Part shown: positions 1-8,427 of the stretch, piece by piece
Position numbering within the stretch: position 1 is the first letter of the stretch
Layout of the letters: every line of letters begins with the position of its first letter
NCBI GenBank assembly: GCA_009692005.1
Contig: SHZZ01000022.1
Span: forward strand, 1 to 55,194
Length of the DNA stretch: 55,194 bases
Direction of reading: 5' to 3'
Source: Gemmataceae bacterium
GTDB taxonomy: Bacteria > Planctomycetota > Planctomycetia > Gemmatales > Gemmataceae
Made by a program: the position numbers and the translations under genes
Notes under the pieces: model-generated
Seen by the model: the letters and a program-made list of their open reading frames with translations, nothing else
Told to the model about the DNA's origin: nothing
The model's database searches: none

Positions 1-2
1 GT

Positions 3-1103
3 TTGAATCCGGCCATAGGCCAGGTCATCACCCTGATTGCCAATGATGGCACCGATCCCGTCAGCGGGACCTTCAACGGGTTGCCTGAGAAAACCAAGGT
101 GATGGTGGGTGGGAAAACCTTTGTCCTGAGCTACCAGGGCGGTGACGGCAACGATGTGGTTTTATCCTTTGTATTGGCGCAAGGGGTAATCGCTTCCTCG
201 GGTTTGGGAACCGCTCCCGACGGAGTGGTTAGTTCCACGGTCACCATCACCACCTTTGGGAGCCCCACGACGATTGTGGTAACCCCCTTCCCCTACTTTA
301 CAGGCGATTTGCATGTCGCCACGGCCGACTTCACCGGGGATGGATTCGAAGATGTCATCGTTGGCGCTGGCGCCGGCGCTGGACCCGCGGTGGCCCTGTT
401 CGATGGAAAAACCGGGGCCGCCTTGGGCGCGTTCTTTGCCTACGATCCCGAGTACCATGGGGGGGTGTTTGTTGGCGCCGGGGATCTGGATGGCAACGGC
501 ACATTGGAAATCATCACCGGGGCGGGCGCCGGCGGCGGCCCTCATGTTCAAGTGTTTAATACCGCAGGCGTTTCCCAAGGCGGGTTCTATGCCTACGATG
601 TAAGTTTCCGCGGCGGGGTTACCGTTGCTGCCGGGGATTTCGACGGTGATGGCGCCGACGAAATTGTTACTGGCCCAGGCGCCGGGGGCGGGCCCAATGT
701 GCGCGTCTTCTCTGGCCCAGGTTTTGGCTATAGCATGCGCAGCAGCTTCTTTGCCTATGCTCCTTCCTTTACGGGCGGGGTGTTTGTTTCCGCCGGGGAT
801 GTTTTAGGCAGCAACCTGGATGAAATCATCACCGGCGCAGGCGCTGGTGGCGGGCCACAGGTTACCGTATTCGATGGCCGGAATTTCGCCCCGCTTGCCA
901 GTACCTTTGCTTATGGCTTGGCCTTTACCGGCGGGGTGCGCGTCGGTGCCACTGATTTCACCGGTGATGGCAACCAGGATATTATTACTGGCGCTGGCGT
1001 GGGCGGAGCCCCCCATGTCAAGGTGTTTGACGGTGTCGACACCCTGGTCGATGAATTCTTCTCGGGAGACATCAATAACCTTGCGGGTATCTTTGTTTCC
1101 TAA
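3..1103 (+). CDS. FG-GAP/VCBS repeat protein, C-terminal part (5' truncated by window edge)
   Basis: The frame is open to the left edge, so this is the C-terminal part of a larger surface or secreted protein and the TTG at position 3 is not a credible start. The first ~55 residues resemble the tail of the repeats that end in GGDGNDVVL in large secreted bacterial proteins. After that come about five repeats of ~50 residues, each with a Phe-Ala-Tyr/Gly-Gly-Val segment, a calcium-loop-like D-x-D/T-G-D/N-G motif (for example DFTGDGFEDV, DLDGNGTLEI) and a GAGAGGGPxVxVF strand. This is the pattern of FG-GAP/VCBS beta-propeller blades. The same repeat type ends the multicopper oxidase at 14498. A strong terminator follows. 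Its specific function cannot be read from the repeats; adhesion or a structural extracellular role is typical of such domains. Confidence 0.85.
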   Translation: MNPAIGQVITLIANDGTDPVSGTFNGLPEKTKVMVGGKTFVLSYQGGDGNDVVLSFVLAQGVIASSGLGTAPDGVVSSTVTITTFGSPTTIVVTPFPYFTGDLHVATADFTGDGFEDVIVGAGAGAGPAVALFDGKTGAALGAFFAYDPEYHGGVFVGAGDLDGNGTLEIITGAGAGGGPHVQVFNTAGVSQGGFYAYDVSFRGGVTVAAGDFDGDGADEIVTGPGAGGGPNVRVFSGPGFGYSMRSSFFAYAPSFTGGVFVSAGDVLGSNLDEIITGAGAGGGPQVTVFDGRNFAPLASTFAYGLAFTGGVRVGATDFTGDGNQDIITGAGVGGAPHVKVFDGVDTLVDEFFSGDINNLAGIFVS

Positions 1104-1126
1104 ATCGCAACTTGGAAGGCAAACTC

Positions 1127-1158
1127 AACCGGGGGGCAAAAGCCCCCCGGTTTTTTTT
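1127..1158 (+). terminator. Rho-independent terminator
   Basis: A perfect 11-bp stem (AACCGGGGGGC / GCCCCCCGGTT) with an AAAA loop runs straight into eight T residues. It lies 24 bp after the stop of the FG-GAP protein. This is the clearest intrinsic terminator in the window. Confidence 0.93.
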
Positions 1159-1173
1159 CTCTTCCCCGGGTCC

Positions 1174-1295
1174 GCGGGCCTCTGGCCCGCATAAAAGAGG
1201 AAGAGGAAGAGGAAGAAGCGGGCAAGATGCCCGCGACCCCAGGCGGCAAACCCCTCAACGCCGCCGCCCTGGGAACGCCAGGCTCCAGCCTGGCA
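1174..1295. repeat. Mosaic of short intergenic hairpin repeats
   Basis: The gap between the FG-GAP gene and the OPT gene holds three separate hairpins. They are GCGGGCC-TCT-GGCCCGC (1174-1190), GCGGGC-AAGAT-GCCCGC (1218-1234) and the near-palindrome CGCCAGGCTCCAGCCTGGCA (1276-1295). A GAAGAG-rich purine run (about 1196-1217) separates the first two. The third unit recurs in reverse-complement orientation at 6312-6331. They look like REP-type intergenic repeats, and no gene is seen here. Confidence 0.7.
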
Positions 1296-1452
1296 GATTG
1301 ATTGGCCGCCCTGGAGAACCGTCCGGCCACGGATTGCGCTTCGGGTTTTTAACGGTCAATAAAAAGCCCCGCAACCCCCATTTCTTCTTGCAATAACCCG
1401 CCCCGGAAAGGAAGATTGGCCAACGCCAATCCTTGCAATGAGGTATCCTCTC

Positions 1453-4116
1453 ATGTCCGCGGAAAACTCGGGACACAAACCCTTCTTGCCCGACGATGCC
1501 CAGATGCCGGAGTTCACTTTCCAGGCCGTGCTGACCGGCACGCTTTTGGGCCTGGTTTTTAGCGCCTCCTCGCTTTACCTGGTGTTGAAAGTTGGCATGA
1601 CCGTTTCGGCCTCGATCCCGGTGGCGGTGCTGGCCATCACGCTGTTCCGGGCTTTTTCAAAAATGTTCCGTTTAAGGCAAACCACGGTTTTAGAAAACAA
1701 TATTGTGCAGACCGCCGGTTCCGCAGGCGAGTCGATCGCCTTCGGCGTGGGCGTGACCATGCCGGCTTTGCTCCTCCTCGGTTATTCCATGGACCTGCCC
1801 CGAGTCATGGTGGTTTCCATCCTCGGCGGGTTGCTGGGAATCCTGGCCATGATCCCGCTGCGGCGGGCTTTCATCGTGCGGCTTCATGGTCGGCCGGGGC
1901 AGCCGGGAACTCTGCTGTACCCCGAAGGAACAGCCTGCGCCCAGGTGCTTATTTCCGGGGAAAAAGGCGGCTCCACCGGCGCCACCGTCTTCCTCGGCTT
2001 TGGCATCGCCTTTGCCCACAAATTCGTTACTGAAGGGATGAGCATGCTGGTGGCGGCGGTCAAGGTGCCAGTCACCTTCATTAATAAAGCCGCCGTCTTC
2101 GCCGGGGAAATGGCCAGTGAACTGCTCGGGGTGGGATACATCATCGGCATCCGCACCAGCGCCATCATGATGGCCGGCGCCATCCTCGGGTACATGGTGA
2201 TCCTCCCGTTGATTTACTTCGTGGGTGAATTCACGCCGGTGGCGGTGCCCCCCGGAACCAAACCGATCAAGGAAATGGGCCTGGGAGAAATCCGCAACAA
2301 CTATCTCTTGTTCATAGGGGCGGGTTGCGTGGCCACGGCGGGCATTCTCAGCATGCTGCGTACTTTGCCGATGATTTTTCGCTCCATCGGCTCCGGTTTA
2401 ACCTCGTTAAAAGGCGGCAAAGGCGGCTTCGAGGTGAAAAAGCGCACCGAAGACGATATGTCCATGACCGTGGTGCTGGGGGGAAGTTTCGGCCTGATCG
2501 TCCTTTTGGCCCTGTTCCTGGCCAGCCAGGTGCCGCTTGTCAGCGCCGTGGCAGGGGCCGTGCTTGTGGTTTTGTTCGGCTTCCTCTTTGTCACGGTGTC
2601 CTCGCGGTTGACGGGGGAAATCGGCTCGTCGTCCAACCCCATCTCCGGCATGACCGTGGCCACACTGATGCTCACCTGCCTCATTTTTCTTGCCCTGGGC
2701 TGGACCTCCTCCACCGAGCGGGTGCTGGCTCTGTCGGTGGCGGCGGTGGTCTGCGTGGCGGCGTCCAACGGCGGCACCACCGCGCAATCCTTGAAAACCG
2801 GGTTCCTTATCGGTGGCACGCCCAAATACGCCCAGTACGCCATCCTCATTGGCGCCGTGGTCTCCGCCCTGGTCATTGGCGCCACCCTTTTGACTTTCAA
2901 CCGCGCTGGCACCATCTATACCCAAAAGGACGAGCATGTCCCCAAGAATTTCACCTTCACCCAGGTGGAAGTGGACAGGCTGCAAGAATCCGAAACCTTT
3001 AAGGGCAAGGACTACAAACTTTACGATTCCCGCAACGACATCCTCACGGCGCCGGATGGGAAAACCGGCTACACCCCGCGCAAAGAAATCCTGGATTTCA
3101 AAGGCGGGCCTTTCCTGATCGACCTGGCAACGCGCAAGCCAGAATATCTCAAAGATCCGGCCATCATGGGCAAACTCACCGAGACCGACGAGGGGGAATC
3201 GGTAGAGCGCGAGTTCGAGGCGCCCAAGACCCAGGTCATGGGGATCATCATCAACGGCGTATTGAAACGCGACCTCAACTGGACCATGGTGGCCATCGGC
3301 GCCATGATCGCCTTCATGCTGGAACTGTGCGGCGTGTCGGCGCTGGCCTTTGCCGTCGGCGTCTATGTCCCCATTCAATATTCCGTGCCGATCTTCCTGG
3401 GCGGCATCGTGCGCTGGGGCGTCGATTCCTGGATGGCGAGAAAATCGGCCGGTGAATTGAAAACCGACGACCCCGAGGCCAAGGCCAAGGCCGAGGTTGA
3501 AGCCATCCGCCGGTCCGAGACCAACCCCGGGGTGCTGCTGGCATCGGGCTACATAGCTGGCGGTTCAATTGCCGGCGTGCTGCTGGCCTTCTTTGCCTTC
3601 AGCGACACGCTGCCACGCGACATTGGGCAATGGCAATATGCCAAGGTGGCGGTGGAGAAGGCGGGAACTTTAGAAGAGCTTTCCAAAGAAGCGGCGAGAA
3701 AAAAACTGGGTGAGGAAGCAACTACTGTGAAGGTTGAGGAACTGGCCAAGGAAATCGCGGGGTTGAACAAGGCCGAGGGCTTGCTTTACCAGTTGGTCAA
3801 GGTGCCAGCGGGAACAGAACTGACCACTGCTGGGAAAAAGAATTTCCAGGCAGCAAAGGAGACTACCCTTCAGGAACTGGCGAGGGAACATCTGGGGCGC
3901 GGGTATTTTGCCCAGGCCCTGTTTCAGTCGAATCCTGGGAAATTGAAACTGCCCGAGTCGTTGCCGGCGGGAACCGAGTTGAAACTGCCCCAGGAAAAGT
4001 GGCCCGCTGTTGCCTGGTTCCTCGGCCTGATTGCCATCCTGGGAATCACGGGCGCCGGCTGGCTCTTCTCAACCCAGGAAAACTCGAAACAAGACAACAA
4101 CCAACCCACTTCTTGA
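1453..4116 (+). CDS. OPT family oligopeptide transporter
   Basis: An integral membrane protein of about 887 residues. It starts with the conserved OPT N-terminal segment (PEFTFQAVLTGTLLGLVFSASSLYL spans roughly residues 17-41) and has many hydrophobic helices throughout, including a YPEGTACAQVL segment typical of the family. OPT proteins import oligopeptides or metal-chelate complexes. Two soluble insertions stand out: one at about residues 485-600 and one at about 715-860, rich in Lys and Glu, just before the last helix. I place the start at ATG 1453, because a TGAGG lies 9 bases upstream; ATG 1438 in the same frame is an alternative. An S46 dipeptidyl peptidase begins 15 bp downstream, so the pair probably forms a peptide-use operon. 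The transported substrate is not known. Confidence 0.9.
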   Translation: MSAENSGHKPFLPDDAQMPEFTFQAVLTGTLLGLVFSASSLYLVLKVGMTVSASIPVAVLAITLFRAFSKMFRLRQTTVLENNIVQTAGSAGESIAFGVGVTMPALLLLGYSMDLPRVMVVSILGGLLGILAMIPLRRAFIVRLHGRPGQPGTLLYPEGTACAQVLISGEKGGSTGATVFLGFGIAFAHKFVTEGMSMLVAAVKVPVTFINKAAVFAGEMASELLGVGYIIGIRTSAIMMAGAILGYMVILPLIYFVGEFTPVAVPPGTKPIKEMGLGEIRNNYLLFIGAGCVATAGILSMLRTLPMIFRSIGSGLTSLKGGKGGFEVKKRTEDDMSMTVVLGGSFGLIVLLALFLASQVPLVSAVAGAVLVVLFGFLFVTVSSRLTGEIGSSSNPISGMTVATLMLTCLIFLALGWTSSTERVLALSVAAVVCVAASNGGTTAQSLKTGFLIGGTPKYAQYAILIGAVVSALVIGATLLTFNRAGTIYTQKDEHVPKNFTFTQVEVDRLQESETFKGKDYKLYDSRNDILTAPDGKTGYTPRKEILDFKGGPFLIDLATRKPEYLKDPAIMGKLTETDEGESVEREFEAPKTQVMGIIINGVLKRDLNWTMVAIGAMIAFMLELCGVSALAFAVGVYVPIQYSVPIFLGGIVRWGVDSWMARKSAGELKTDDPEAKAKAEVEAIRRSETNPGVLLASGYIAGGSIAGVLLAFFAFSDTLPRDIGQWQYAKVAVEKAGTLEELSKEAARKKLGEEATTVKVEELAKEIAGLNKAEGLLYQLVKVPAGTELTTAGKKNFQAAKETTLQELAREHLGRGYFAQALFQSNPGKLKLPESLPAGTELKLPQEKWPAVAWFLGLIAILGITGAGWLFSTQENSKQDNNQPTS

Positions 4117-4131
4117 TAAAGGATCGCATTC

Positions 4132-6213
4132 ATGATTCGCGCATTTCGCTTGGCTTTCTTTCTGGCGCTGCCGGCTCTGGCCGGCTTCCTTTCCCCCATC
4201 CGGGCCGACGAGGGCATGTGGCTCTTTAACAACCCGCCCAAATCTCAGTTGAAATCCAAGTACGGGTTCGAAGTCGCCCCCGCCTGGCTGGATCATTTGC
4301 AGAAATCCTCCGTGCGCTTCAACAGCGGCGGCTCCGGCTCGTTCGTCTCCGCCGACGGCTTGGTCATGACCAACCACCATGTCGCTTCCGATGCCTTGCA
4401 GAGAATGGGAACCAAGGACCGCAACTACTACCGCGACGGCTTCCACGCCAAGACGCGAGCTGAGGAATTCAAGTGCGAGGCCATGGAGCTGAATGTGCTG
4501 ATGAGCATCGAGGATGTGACGGAGCGGGTGAATGGGGCGGTGAAAGCAGAGATGAAAGCGGCCGAGGCCTTTGCCGCCCGCAGGGCTGTCATGGCCGAAA
4601 TTGAAAAGGAATCGAGTGAAAAAACCAGTTTGCGCAGCGATGTTATCGCCTTCTACCAGGGCGCGGTTTACCACCTCTACCGCTTCAAAAAATATACCGA
4701 TGTCCGCCTGGTGTTCGCGCCGGAACAGCAAATCGCCTTTTACGGAGGCGACCCTGATAACTTTGAATACCCGCGCTTCGACCTCGACTTCACCTTCTTC
4801 CGCGTCTACGAAAACAACAAACCCGCCCGGGTGGAGCATTTTCTCAAGTGGAGCAAGGAAGGGGCCAAGGAGGGCGAGTTGGTCTTCGTCTCCGGGCACC
4901 CCGGGCGAACCAACCGGCTGAACTCGGTGGCGGAACTGAATTACTTCCGCGACACCGGCTACCCCTTTTTGCTACAGCGGTTGAACCGCTGGGAAGTGCT
5001 GTTGAATGCCTTCAGCGGCCGCAGCGAAGAGAACGCCCGGCAAGCGAAGGAGTTTTTGTTCAGCGTGCAAAACAGCCGCAAAGCCCGGGTCGGCGGACTG
5101 GCCGGCCTGATGGACCCGGAAATGATGGGGAAGAAAGAGGCCTTCGACGCCAGGTTGAAAGAAGCCGCTGCCAAGGATGAAAAGTTGAAGGAAGCGCGCG
5201 GCGCCTGGGCGGCAATTGAAAAGGCCGAAAAGGTCCGGGCCCAGTTGATCCGGCCCTACACTGTGCTGGAGGGTGGCGCTGGGTTTAATTCCGACTTGTT
5301 CGGCATCGCCCGCACCCTGGTGCGCGCCAGCGAAGAAAAACCGAAGAAGAACCAGGACCGCCTGCGCGAATTCCGCGACAGCGCCTTGGAATCGCTGGAA
5401 TTGCAGCTCTTTTCCGAAGAGCCTGTCTATGACGAGTACGAAATCATCAAGCTGGCCGACGGGCTGACCTTCTTGGCCGCCGAGTTGGGATACAAAAACC
5501 CGGTGGTGGTCCGGGCGCTGGCGGGCAAGTCGCCGCAACTGCGCGCCGCCGAGCTGGTTCTCAATTCCAAGCTCAAGGATGTGGGTGAAAGGAAAAAGCT
5601 CTACCGCGATGGCGCCAAGGCCATCCTGGCGTCGAAGGATCCGATGATTGCCTTGGCGAAATCGGTTGATGCCGCCGCCCGCCAGATCCGCAAGCGCATG
5701 GAACTGGAAGTGGAGGAGCCGAAAAGGCAGGCCTACTCGGAAATCGCTAAGGTCAGGTTCGCTCTGGAAGGAATCAACGCCTACCCCGATGCCACTTTCA
5801 CTTTGCGCCTGGCCTACGGAGTCGTGAAGGGGTACGAGGAGAACGGCAAGAAGATCCCAGCCGAGACCGATTTCGCCGGGCTGTATGAACGGGCGGCGGA
5901 ACACCTCAACAAGCCTCCGTTTGACTTGCCCCCGCGCTGGGTCGAGAAGAAAAGCAAGCTCGATCTCAAGACTCCGTTTAATTTCGTTTGCACCGCGGAC
6001 ATCATCGGGGGGAATTCCGGCAGCCCGGTGGTCAATCGCAATGCCGAGGTGGTCGGGCTGATTTTCGACGGCAATATTCAATCGCTGGTGCTGGATTTCG
6101 CCTTTACGGAAGAGCAGGGCCGGGCGGTTTCCGTTCATTCCAAGGGAATGATCGAGGGGCTGAGAAAGATTTACGAAGCGCACAATGTCGCGGATGAACT
6201 GGAAGGGCGCTAG
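4132..6213 (+). CDS. S46 family dipeptidyl peptidase (DPP7/DPP11-like)
   Basis: A serine exopeptidase of 693 residues, the usual S46 length, with an N-terminal signal peptide ending near ADEG. S46 enzymes release dipeptides from peptide N-termini in the periplasm. The catalytic His (His83, in VMTNHHV), a GGDPDNFEYPRFD segment that should hold the catalytic Asp, and Ser629 in GGNSGSP are all present. The residue 18 positions after the Ser is Gly (in FDGN). The equivalent position is Gly in DPP7 and Arg in DPP11, so DPP7-like preference for hydrophobic P1 residues is likelier than acidic preference; this last step is inference. AAAGGA precedes the ATG. It sits just behind the OPT transporter gene, which fits dipeptide production coupled to uptake. 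Confidence 0.93.
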   Translation: MIRAFRLAFFLALPALAGFLSPIRADEGMWLFNNPPKSQLKSKYGFEVAPAWLDHLQKSSVRFNSGGSGSFVSADGLVMTNHHVASDALQRMGTKDRNYYRDGFHAKTRAEEFKCEAMELNVLMSIEDVTERVNGAVKAEMKAAEAFAARRAVMAEIEKESSEKTSLRSDVIAFYQGAVYHLYRFKKYTDVRLVFAPEQQIAFYGGDPDNFEYPRFDLDFTFFRVYENNKPARVEHFLKWSKEGAKEGELVFVSGHPGRTNRLNSVAELNYFRDTGYPFLLQRLNRWEVLLNAFSGRSEENARQAKEFLFSVQNSRKARVGGLAGLMDPEMMGKKEAFDARLKEAAAKDEKLKEARGAWAAIEKAEKVRAQLIRPYTVLEGGAGFNSDLFGIARTLVRASEEKPKKNQDRLREFRDSALESLELQLFSEEPVYDEYEIIKLADGLTFLAAELGYKNPVVVRALAGKSPQLRAAELVLNSKLKDVGERKKLYRDGAKAILASKDPMIALAKSVDAAARQIRKRMELEVEEPKRQAYSEIAKVRFALEGINAYPDATFTLRLAYGVVKGYEENGKKIPAETDFAGLYERAAEHLNKPPFDLPPRWVEKKSKLDLKTPFNFVCTADIIGGNSGSPVVNRNAEVVGLIFDGNIQSLVLDFAFTEEQGRAVSVHSKGMIEGLRKIYEAHNVADELEGR

Positions 6214-6269
6214 TAGGGCGCCCCTCGGCCCGCGGACGGTGTGACAGTTTTTTTGTTCCCCTCACCCCG

Positions 6270-6331
6270 CCCTCTCCCCCACTGCTTGGCAGCGTGGAGA
6301 GGGGGGAAGAATGCCAGGCTGGAGCCTGGCG
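6270..6331. repeat. Intergenic hairpin repeats, second copy of the CCAGGCT palindrome
   Basis: The 220-bp gap after the S46 peptidase holds a CCCTCTCC/GGAGAGGG hairpin (6270-6277 with 6296-6303), of the CCCTCACCCC-CCCTCTCCCC kind common between bacterial genes. Next to it is TGCCAGGCTGGAGCCTGGCG (6312-6331), an exact reverse complement of 1276-1295. The two hairpins lie back to back. Nothing else is seen in this gap. Confidence 0.7.
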
Positions 6332-6433
6332 ATCCCGGCTAAGAACAAATCACCCTGCGGGGTCAGGCTCATTTTTGTTTTCAATCCCCCGTTGTGCTAC
6401 TCTTTAGCTTGAGAAATTTAAAGGGGCGTTGCC

Positions 6434-7333
6434 ATGCACCTGGGACTTTTTTCCATCAGTTACGCCGGGTTGTGGGGGCAAGCCAGCCTGGATTTGCCCT
6501 CCTTTCTGGAACGGGCCGGGAAACTTGGCTTCGATTCCGTCATGCTGGCGGGGAAAAGGCCCCACCTTTCTCCACTCGACTACGACAAGGCCAAGCTGGA
6601 AAAACTGAGCGAGTTATTGCGCCTGAACCATTTGCAATGCCCAGTATTGGCGGCGTATGTCGATCTCACCGCCGTGGTGGCCGGGGAGGTCCCCCTGCAA
6701 GAAATGCAAATCCGCTATGTGGAACAGTTGTGCGAAATGGGCGCGGTTCTAGGGGCGAAAATTGTCCGCGTCTTTACCGGTTATGAAACCCCTGGCGCGC
6801 CCTTGCAGAATCAATGGCGGACCGTGGCGCTATGTCTCAGGGAGATGTGCGACCGGGCGGCGGCATTGAATTGCACCCTGGCCTTGCAGAACCACCACGA
6901 CATCGCCGTCCATACCGCGGCGCTGTTGGAATTGCTGGCCGACATCAATCGGCCCAATTGCAAGCTCGGTTTCGACGCCTGGTCGCCTGCGCTCCGGGGT
7001 GAGGATCTTTACCAATCGGCTCTGTTGGCCGCGCCGCACACGGTCATCACCACCAACGCCGACTATATTTTGCTGCCGCGCTTTCGCTATCGTCCGGAGT
7101 TGGTGAACTACGAAAAGGCTTCGCCCGACCTAGTGCGGGCGGTACCCTTTGGCACGGGGTTCATCGACTACAAGAGGTTTTTCGACGGCCTGCGCGAGGG
7201 CGGTTTCACTGGTCTGGCCACCTATGAGATGTGTTCGCCCATTCGCGGCGGCGGGCAGGTGGAGAACCTCGATTCCTTCGCGAAAAGCTATCTGGCCTGG
7301 ATGAAAAAATATTTGGGGCCTGGGCGCCCTTAA
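6434..7333 (+). CDS. Sugar phosphate isomerase/epimerase family TIM-barrel protein
   Basis: A 299-residue protein of the AP-endonuclease-2-like xylose isomerase family (cobalamin/sugar isomerase type TIM barrels). The order of strands is recognisable: MHLGLFSISYAGLWG at the start, MGAVLGAKIVRVFTG near residue 100, LALQNHHDIAVHT around 155 (metal-binding region), CKLGFDAWSP near 180 and FTGLATYEMCSP near 265. No signal peptide, so cytoplasmic. Members isomerise or epimerise sugars, but the substrate cannot be told from sequence. Its stop codon interlocks with that of the dioxygenase on the other strand (4-bp overlap, TTAA). Confidence 0.8.
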   Translation: MHLGLFSISYAGLWGQASLDLPSFLERAGKLGFDSVMLAGKRPHLSPLDYDKAKLEKLSELLRLNHLQCPVLAAYVDLTAVVAGEVPLQEMQIRYVEQLCEMGAVLGAKIVRVFTGYETPGAPLQNQWRTVALCLREMCDRAAALNCTLALQNHHDIAVHTAALLELLADINRPNCKLGFDAWSPALRGEDLYQSALLAAPHTVITTNADYILLPRFRYRPELVNYEKASPDLVRAVPFGTGFIDYKRFFDGLREGGFTGLATYEMCSPIRGGGQVENLDSFAKSYLAWMKKYLGPGRP

Positions 7334-8226
7334 AGAGGGCGGCGCAACCACAGGCGGAGCAGATGCCGCTTTTTTTCTGGCGTTTCATGATCCTGAAACG
7401 CCGTGCGGTTGTGCAAAGTCCAGCGGTTGTTGATGAAATACATGTCCCCCGGTTGCAGGTCGAATTCCACGCGCAACTCGGGCAGGTTGAGGACGCGGTC
7501 GAGTGTGTCGAGTGCGTGAACCTGTGCCGGGGTCAGGGGCTGGCCGCTTTTTTCCTGTCCAACCTCGATCCAATAGCGCAAGTAACGGAAGAGCAATTCG
7601 CCTTGTTCCTGAATCACCGGAAAAGCAATGGTGGGTGAATCGCCTTCCTTCAGGCCTCCCCGGCGGTCGAAAGGAAAGGGCTGTTTTAAAATGGCCAGAT
7701 CTTCCGCATGATTCTTTTTCAGCTCCTCAAGGGCGGAATGCCCGCTAACGATCTGACTGAGCCCGCCGCTCTTGGCCACTTGCAGGCAGAGCAGCCCGAC
7801 ATAATCGAGTATCTCGAGTCCGAAAGAATTGTCGGTGTGGTAGGAGCTGTCATAGTTGGTAACGGAAAAGCGCGCGCCCTGGGCCACATCCTGGCCGGTG
7901 TCGCGGACATCGTAAAGGAGAGCGCCTTGAACATTTTGCATGAAAGGAAGGCCCAGTCCCTGGCCAACTATCCAGTAGAGAAGGCTGGCACAGGCGGGGT
8001 CGAGGGGGTAATCGGGCAACCGCACAATGGCGAACCCCCGGCCATTTTCCAGATCGAAAGCAGTGGATTGCAAGGCTTGCCTGCAGGCGAGGAGGTCGTG
8101 GCTTCCAAGGCGGCAAGAGAGGATATCCGGGGTGTTAATTTTGGCGGAGATGTCCCGGCAAATCTGCGGCAAGGGGTGATACCAGTTTTCTTTCGCGTCG
8201 ATGGTGTCGCGGGTCCAATTGTTCAT
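7330..8226 (-). CDS. TauD/TfdA-like 2-oxoglutarate/Fe(II)-dependent dioxygenase
   Basis: A 298-residue protein with the TauD-family jelly-roll signatures. An H-x-D iron-binding pair occurs in YHTDNSFG, and the distal His and 2-oxoglutarate-binding Arg region is NNRWTLHNRTAF near the C terminus, followed by RHLLRLWLR. TauD-type enzymes hydroxylate small molecules using Fe(II), O2 and 2-oxoglutarate. The substrate is unknown; homologues in this broad group include taurine and gamma-butyrobetaine dioxygenases. A short inverted-repeat element begins a few bases upstream of its start codon and may carry or disrupt its promoter. Confidence 0.87.
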   Translation of the reverse strand: MNNWTRDTIDAKENWYHPLPQICRDISAKINTPDILSCRLGSHDLLACRQALQSTAFDLENGRGFAIVRLPDYPLDPACASLLYWIVGQGLGLPFMQNVQGALLYDVRDTGQDVAQGARFSVTNYDSSYHTDNSFGLEILDYVGLLCLQVAKSGGLSQIVSGHSALEELKKNHAEDLAILKQPFPFDRRGGLKEGDSPTIAFPVIQEQGELLFRYLRYWIEVGQEKSGQPLTPAQVHALDTLDRVLNLPELRVEFDLQPGDMYFINNRWTLHNRTAFQDHETPEKKRHLLRLWLRRPL

Positions 8227-8230
8227 GGGG

Positions 8231-8342
8231 TAAATGGTGTCAGTTCATTTAAAACTGCTCCGGCTTCCGTGGTCGGCCCATGCAGGCAACCTAATTGGGG
8301 ACGAGGTTATTGGCAAAGGAAAAATGAACTGACACCATTATA
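8231..8342. mobile_element. Small inverted-repeat element (MITE/REPIN-like)
   Basis: About 110 bp bounded by an 18-bp perfect terminal inverted repeat: AATGGTGTCAGTTCATTT at 8233-8250 and its reverse complement at 8322-8339. The interior has no coding capacity. The left end with its inner flank (..AACTGCTC) recurs at the right edge of the window (55166-55194). This points to a dispersed, non-autonomous element. Similar terminal hairpin units are mobilised in trans by Y1 (RAYT/IS200-like) transposases in other bacteria; no such gene is in this window, so the mechanism is inference. Confidence 0.7.
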
Positions 8343-8427
8343 CTGGCAGCAATTACGGGGGCCTTGCGCCCGATGACTCCTTGCACTACGCTGTAAACAC
8401 CCTTCAGCAAGTCAAGAAAGGCCGCGA

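Noticed and set aside
3-1103. Frame at the left edge taken as a complete gene starting at TTG
   Set aside because: The frame is open to the window edge and the repeat pattern starts before it; it is the 3' part of a bigger gene.
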